Part shown: in pieces, positions 61,175 to 64,000 of the stretch
Layout: each line of letters begins with the position of its first letter
Position numbering within the stretch: position 1 is the stretch's first letter
Assembly (NCBI GenBank): GCA_002422605.1
Contig: DISW01000016.1
Span: 62,001-126,000 of the forward strand
DNA length: 64,000 nucleotides
Reading direction: 5' to 3'
Origin: Bacteriovoracaceae bacterium UBA6200
Lineage (GTDB): Bacteria; Bdellovibrionota; Bacteriovoracia; Bacteriovoracales; Bacteriovoracaceae
Program-made: the position numbers and the translations under genes
The notes under the pieces: model-generated
Databases searched by the model: none
Told to the model about the DNA's origin: nothing
What the model saw: only the letters and a program-made list of their open reading frames with translations

Positions 61175-61909
61175 ATGAAAAAAACATGGGTTTACCTAAG
61201 CCTCCTCATTTCGGCACTAGTTCTGACAGCTTGTAACTCTAATGATCCTAAGAAAGTAAAATTAGAATCAGAAGATGATAAAACTTTCTACGCAATGGGA
61301 TACATGCTTGGTGGAAATCTCCAACGTTTAACTCTATCAGATAAAGAACTTGCTGCTCTCTATAAGGGTGTTGCTGATTCTGCAAAAAATGAAAAAGCTG
61401 AAGTGGACATGGGTACATACCAGAACCGCATTCAGGAAGTTTTCAAAGCACGTATGGATAAAGTTGCTGAGAAAGAAAAAGTTGCTGGTACTGCTTTCAT
61501 CGAAAAGTTCATTAAAGATGAAGGTGCTACTAAGACTGAATCAGGCTTAGCTTATAAAGTTATTAAAGAAGGTACTGGAGCAACTCCAACTGCAGAAGAC
61601 GTTGTTGAAGTTCACTACCACGGTACACTTACTGACGGAACAGTATTTGATTCTTCAGTTGAGCGCGGTAAGACAATCTCTTTCCCACTTAACCGTGTAA
61701 TCAAAGGTTGGACTGAAGGTCTTCAAACTATGAAAGAAGGCGGAAAAACTAAATTTGTAATCCCTTCTGAACTTGCATACGGCGAAGCTGGTGCTCCTCC
61801 AAAAATTCCTGGTGGCGCTACTCTTATCTTCGAAGTTGAACTCTTCAAAGTAACTAAAGCTGCTGACGCTAACAAGCCAGCTCCCAAAGCCGCTCCTAAG
61901 AAAAAATAA
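61175..61909 (+). CDS. FKBP-type peptidyl-prolyl isomerase lipoprotein
   Basis: A 244-residue Mip/FkpA-like protein. The lipobox LVLTAC has Cys20; residues about 30-125 form an FKBP-N dimerisation-type helical domain, and about 130-230 the FKBP domain (VEVHYHGTLTDGTVFDSS, then VIKGWTEGLQTMKEG and PSELAYGEAGAPPKIPGGATL in pieces). The C-terminus is a Lys/Ala/Pro tail. The start at 61175 was chosen for its AAAGGA upstream and for the signal; a frame extension ten codons longer is less likely. It folds proteins in the periplasm or at the outer membrane. Confidence 0.9.
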   Translation: MKKTWVYLSLLISALVLTACNSNDPKKVKLESEDDKTFYAMGYMLGGNLQRLTLSDKELAALYKGVADSAKNEKAEVDMGTYQNRIQEVFKARMDKVAEKEKVAGTAFIEKFIKDEGATKTESGLAYKVIKEGTGATPTAEDVVEVHYHGTLTDGTVFDSSVERGKTISFPLNRVIKGWTEGLQTMKEGGKTKFVIPSELAYGEAGAPPKIPGGATLIFEVELFKVTKAADANKPAPKAAPKKK

Positions 61910-61922
61910 ATTGTTCGTAGAT

Positions 61923-61945
61923 AAGTGGGGATTAAGTCCCCACTT
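61923..61945 (+). terminator. Stem-loop after the FKBP gene
   Basis: AAGTGGGGA (61923-61931) and TCCCCACTT (61937-61945) form a perfect 9-bp stem with a 5-nt loop, followed by a pyrimidine-rich stretch containing only short T runs. Confidence 0.65.
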
Positions 61946-62054
61946 AACTACTCTTTCTCTTGAGACCTTTTTTTCACGCTAAGCATTCCATCCCTTTAAA
62001 TTCCAATCCTTAATTCATTTAATTCTGGCTTCATTCTTTCATTGCTATCAAGCT

Positions 62055-63149
62055 ATGACCGAAACCGCTGATCAATTACAATTGATACCTCCATATTGCC
62101 CTAATCCTGACTGCCGTTATCATTTTGGAACGAATGTGCGCTTTTATGTGAAAAATGGTTTTTCTTTGACGGATAAGCCTCCATTTCAGAACCAGCGCTA
62201 CAAATGCAAGTCTTGCGGTGACCATTTCTCCGCTAATACCTTTCGTTTAGATTTTCGAAAAAGACTCGCTAATCTTTCAGAGAATGTTCTCCATTATTCA
62301 CTGAACGGCATGAGTAATAATTCCATTGCAAGGCTCCTAAAAGTTAATGAAGGTACGATTAGAGACCGGTTAAAAACGATGGCAAGACAGGCTTTGTATT
62401 TTGAAAAAGAACATCGTCCTCAAAAAATTAGCGAAGACGTTGCTTACGATGGATTTGAGACTTTTACCCATTCGCAGTTTTCACCTTGTTATGTGAACAC
62501 GGCGGTTGGGAGTCACTCTCTATTCATTTACCACAACACTTTTTCACCGCTAAATCGTAAAGGTAGAATGACGGCCGAACAAAAAATTAAGCAACAAGAA
62601 CTAATTGATAAGCATGGATTTTATCCTCGAGATTCGGTCTATATAGAGAGCCTGTATATTTTTGAGGAGTTTGCGTCAAAAGCACCTGGCAGAAAAATCT
62701 ATATGGATCAGCACCGTGCTTATGAGCGGGCCATTCGGAGTTTAGATTTTAAAATTAATTATGAGACTATTAGTTCCAGGCGCCGACGCGATCCTGCTAA
62801 TCCATTGTTTCCAATTAATCACCTACATTCACTTTATCGGCATTTCTTTTCGTCCCAAAAACGCGAAACGATTGCTTTCCAAAAACATGAAGCAGCTCTA
62901 TTAGAGAAAATCCAGCTCATGAAAATTTACAGAAACTTTATGAATTCAAAATTTGTGCGAAAAAATAAATTTGATCCTCATGCCCATGAAAAGTCACCCG
63001 CCATGTATGTGGGCGTAATAGACAAGATTTTAAGTTTTGAAGAAGTTTTTGGAATTCGAAAATTGCCGTCGCAAATAAGTCTCGATCAGAGAGAAATGAA
63101 TTTTGTGAAGAGACTTTACCCGTTTTCCCGCCAAACCATAGCAGTTTAA
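62055..63149 (+). CDS. IS1-like transposase-type protein, possibly domesticated
   Basis: A 364-residue protein. An InsA-like N-terminus has a zinc ribbon (Cys15, Cys20, Cys51, Cys54; QRYKCKSCGDHFSA) and an HTH (YSLNGMSNNSIARLLKVNEG at 81-100). The following domain has Asp132 (AYDGFETF) and Asp218 (IYMDQHRAYE), the likely first two acids of a DDE site; the third is not obvious. No terminal inverted repeats or target duplications were found within 100 bp on either side, and the frame is intact. It could be a host-adopted regulator or recombinase. There is no clear ribosome site. Confidence 0.65.
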   Translation: MTETADQLQLIPPYCPNPDCRYHFGTNVRFYVKNGFSLTDKPPFQNQRYKCKSCGDHFSANTFRLDFRKRLANLSENVLHYSLNGMSNNSIARLLKVNEGTIRDRLKTMARQALYFEKEHRPQKISEDVAYDGFETFTHSQFSPCYVNTAVGSHSLFIYHNTFSPLNRKGRMTAEQKIKQQELIDKHGFYPRDSVYIESLYIFEEFASKAPGRKIYMDQHRAYERAIRSLDFKINYETISSRRRRDPANPLFPINHLHSLYRHFFSSQKRETIAFQKHEAALLEKIQLMKIYRNFMNSKFVRKNKFDPHAHEKSPAMYVGVIDKILSFEEVFGIRKLPSQISLDQREMNFVKRLYPFSRQTIAV

Positions 63150-63219
63150 ATAAAGAAAGATTTCTGAATAGAAAATTTCATCCTTCATTATCCTCAGTTA
63201 ACTGCGAAGAATAAAAAAA

Positions 63220-63241
63220 AAGGGCAGCCGAAGCTGCCCTT
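63220..63241 (-). terminator. Intrinsic terminator of the leftward protease gene
   Basis: AAGGGCAGC and GCTGCCCTT (63220-63228 and 63233-63241) form a 9-bp stem with a CGAA loop. Read leftward it is followed by eight T residues, so it terminates the protease gene whose stop is 22 bp away. Confidence 0.9.
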
Positions 63242-63262
63242 AGCGGGAGGAATTTTTTCTAA

Positions 63263-64000
63263 TTAGCGAACTGAAGGTTTGAACCAGCAAAGTGGACGCG
63301 TACCTTGGCTATGGCCAAGAGAAGCGTGGCAAGAGCCTTTTACTTCATCAGTCTGAGAGAAGTCCTCGTTCATGCTTACTTCGCAAAGAGAACCTTGGTA
63401 GTAAGTATCAAGACGACACTGAGCTTTAGGGTGGTTATCATCAGTTTTTGTTACAACTTTTGCATCAGGAGTATCAAACTTCGGCTGTGGAAGTTTTCCA
63501 AGATCTGCGAAAAGGTTCGCAACTGAAAGACCTGCCATGCTTGTACGTACGCAAAGAGCAAATTCATCTCTGTTGTACTTATAAGTTTTTTTACAAGTTT
63601 CAGTAACGAGGGCAGGGACTTCACCCATTTTTCTTACTAGAGCTTGGTTATTATCATTGATCCAGGCTTTACGAAGACATTTTGTAGTAGCGAAATAGTC
63701 AGATTGACCTTCGTTAGAAGCCCAGCTTACAGCGCCGCCGCCGTTACCACCCCACCAGCCGCCGCCGCCGCCAGAAGATTGACCTTTTCTTGGTGCGCCA
63801 GCAATGTGGTGACCAACTTCGTGACAAACAACTAGGGCCATAGCATCTTTAGTGATTGTTTTGTGACGAGCAAGACCGCCAAACATAGCAACTTTCCAAG
63901 TTTTTCCAACTTGTTGGGCGTATGCGTTAACTGTCCCATCTTCCCAGTTACGGGCAATTTCTAGTTTTCCGCCAAAGTTAGCGATGATCGGAGCGTAGAC
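63263..64000 (-). CDS. Secreted zinc metalloprotease, C-terminal part (truncated by window edge)
   Basis: The frame stays open from its stop to the window edge (at least 245 residues), so the visible ATG at 63886 is internal and the N-terminus lies outside. The zinc site is VVCHEVGHH, followed by a Gly/Ser/Trp-rich loop (GGGGGWWGGNGGG) and EGQSDYFA, probably the third ligand. At least six Cys in the remaining part suggest disulfides and therefore export. The family was not identified precisely. It is followed by a strong terminator. Confidence 0.75.
   Translation of the reverse strand, partial: VYAPIIANFGGKLEIARNWEDGTVNAYAQQVGKTWKVAMFGGLARHKTITKDAMALVVCHEVGHHIAGAPRKGQSSGGGGGWWGGNGGGAVSWASNEGQSDYFATTKCLRKAWINDNNQALVRKMGEVPALVTETCKKTYKYNRDEFALCVRTSMAGLSVANLFADLGKLPQPKFDTPDAKVVTKTDDNHPKAQCRLDTYYQGSLCEVSMNEDFSQTDEVKGSCHASLGHSQGTRPLCWFKPSVR

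Noticed and set aside
62000..63262. Insertion-sequence boundaries around the transposase-like gene
   Set aside because: No matching inverted repeats or short direct duplications were found on reading both flanks.
1..64000. tRNA, rRNA or CRISPR arrays
   Set aside because: No cloverleaf-like segments, rRNA signatures or regularly spaced identical repeats were seen in the intergenic regions.

Overview
The window looks like a continuous piece of chromosome from a flagellated, aerobic Gram-negative bacterium. Outer-membrane and lipoprotein genes, a CdnL/CarD regulator, a flagellin with a sigma-28-type promoter, HD-GYP relatives and many secreted zinc proteases fit a predatory member of the Bdellovibrionota (Bdellovibrio/Bacteriovorax/Peredibacter type). 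That placement is inferred from gene content; no rRNA is present to confirm it. Coding density is high, strong AAGGAG-type ribosome sites are common, and many neighbours overlap by 4 bp (ATGA). No tRNA, rRNA, CRISPR array or intact insertion sequence was seen.

Layout. 1-6 kb: end of an outer-membrane barrel gene, carD, gltX-cysS, and a tandem pair of duplicated secreted Cys-containing proteins. 6-13.7 kb: a leftward pyrimidine operon pyrB-carA-carB-pyrF-pyrE that ends in lysA. 13.9-18.9 kb: uvrB, a small secreted protein, a metallophosphoesterase, a degenerate receiver protein and flagellin. 19-29.8 kb: a Zn alcohol dehydrogenase, an aldehyde dehydrogenase, a thiolase, a large secreted metalloprotease, and a phenylacetyl-CoA (paa-type) operon EthD-paaF-paaG-paaA-paaH in which PaaH is split into two coupled genes. 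29.8-34 kb: pstSCA followed by two different PstB-like ATPases, with a PHO-box-like triple repeat upstream. 34-41.6 kb: TSUP permease, 4-hydroxyphenylpyruvate dioxygenase, an NYN nuclease, a fused indolepyruvate/arylpyruvate ferredoxin oxidoreductase, and a Nudix plus metallo-beta-lactamase fusion. 41.7-48 kb: degenerate HD-GYP protein, ddl, thrS without TGS, a TPR/winged-helix regulator and a GNAT. 48-54 kb: rimP-nusA-infB-rbfA-truB. 54-64 kb: plsC, a membrane-anchored ferredoxin, an M14 peptidase with a PTPS-like protein, RNase HI, a dispersed small FecBCD-like importer, an M48 lipoprotein protease, an FKBP lipoprotein, a transposase-like gene and the end of another zinc protease.

How the genes fit together. 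The fused oxidoreductase can make arylacetyl-CoA from aromatic 2-oxo acids. The paa-type genes can epoxidise, isomerise and beta-oxidise phenylacetyl-CoA. HppD handles hydroxyphenylpyruvate. Together they suggest catabolism of phenylalanine and tyrosine, sensible for an organism feeding on prey protein.

The strongest unusual signals are: (1) the two PstB paralogues have complementary motif losses, predicting an obligate asymmetric heterodimer with one degenerate ATP site; (2) a terminator-like hairpin with U-tract abuts the rimP start in the nusA operon, a possible NusA-sensitive attenuator; (3) PaaH is split between its two C-terminal domains, and paaA stands alone without paaBCDE; (4) a Nudix box with a 14-residue insertion is fused to a metallo-beta-lactamase; (5) a minimal FecBCD-like system is interrupted by an opposing protease gene.
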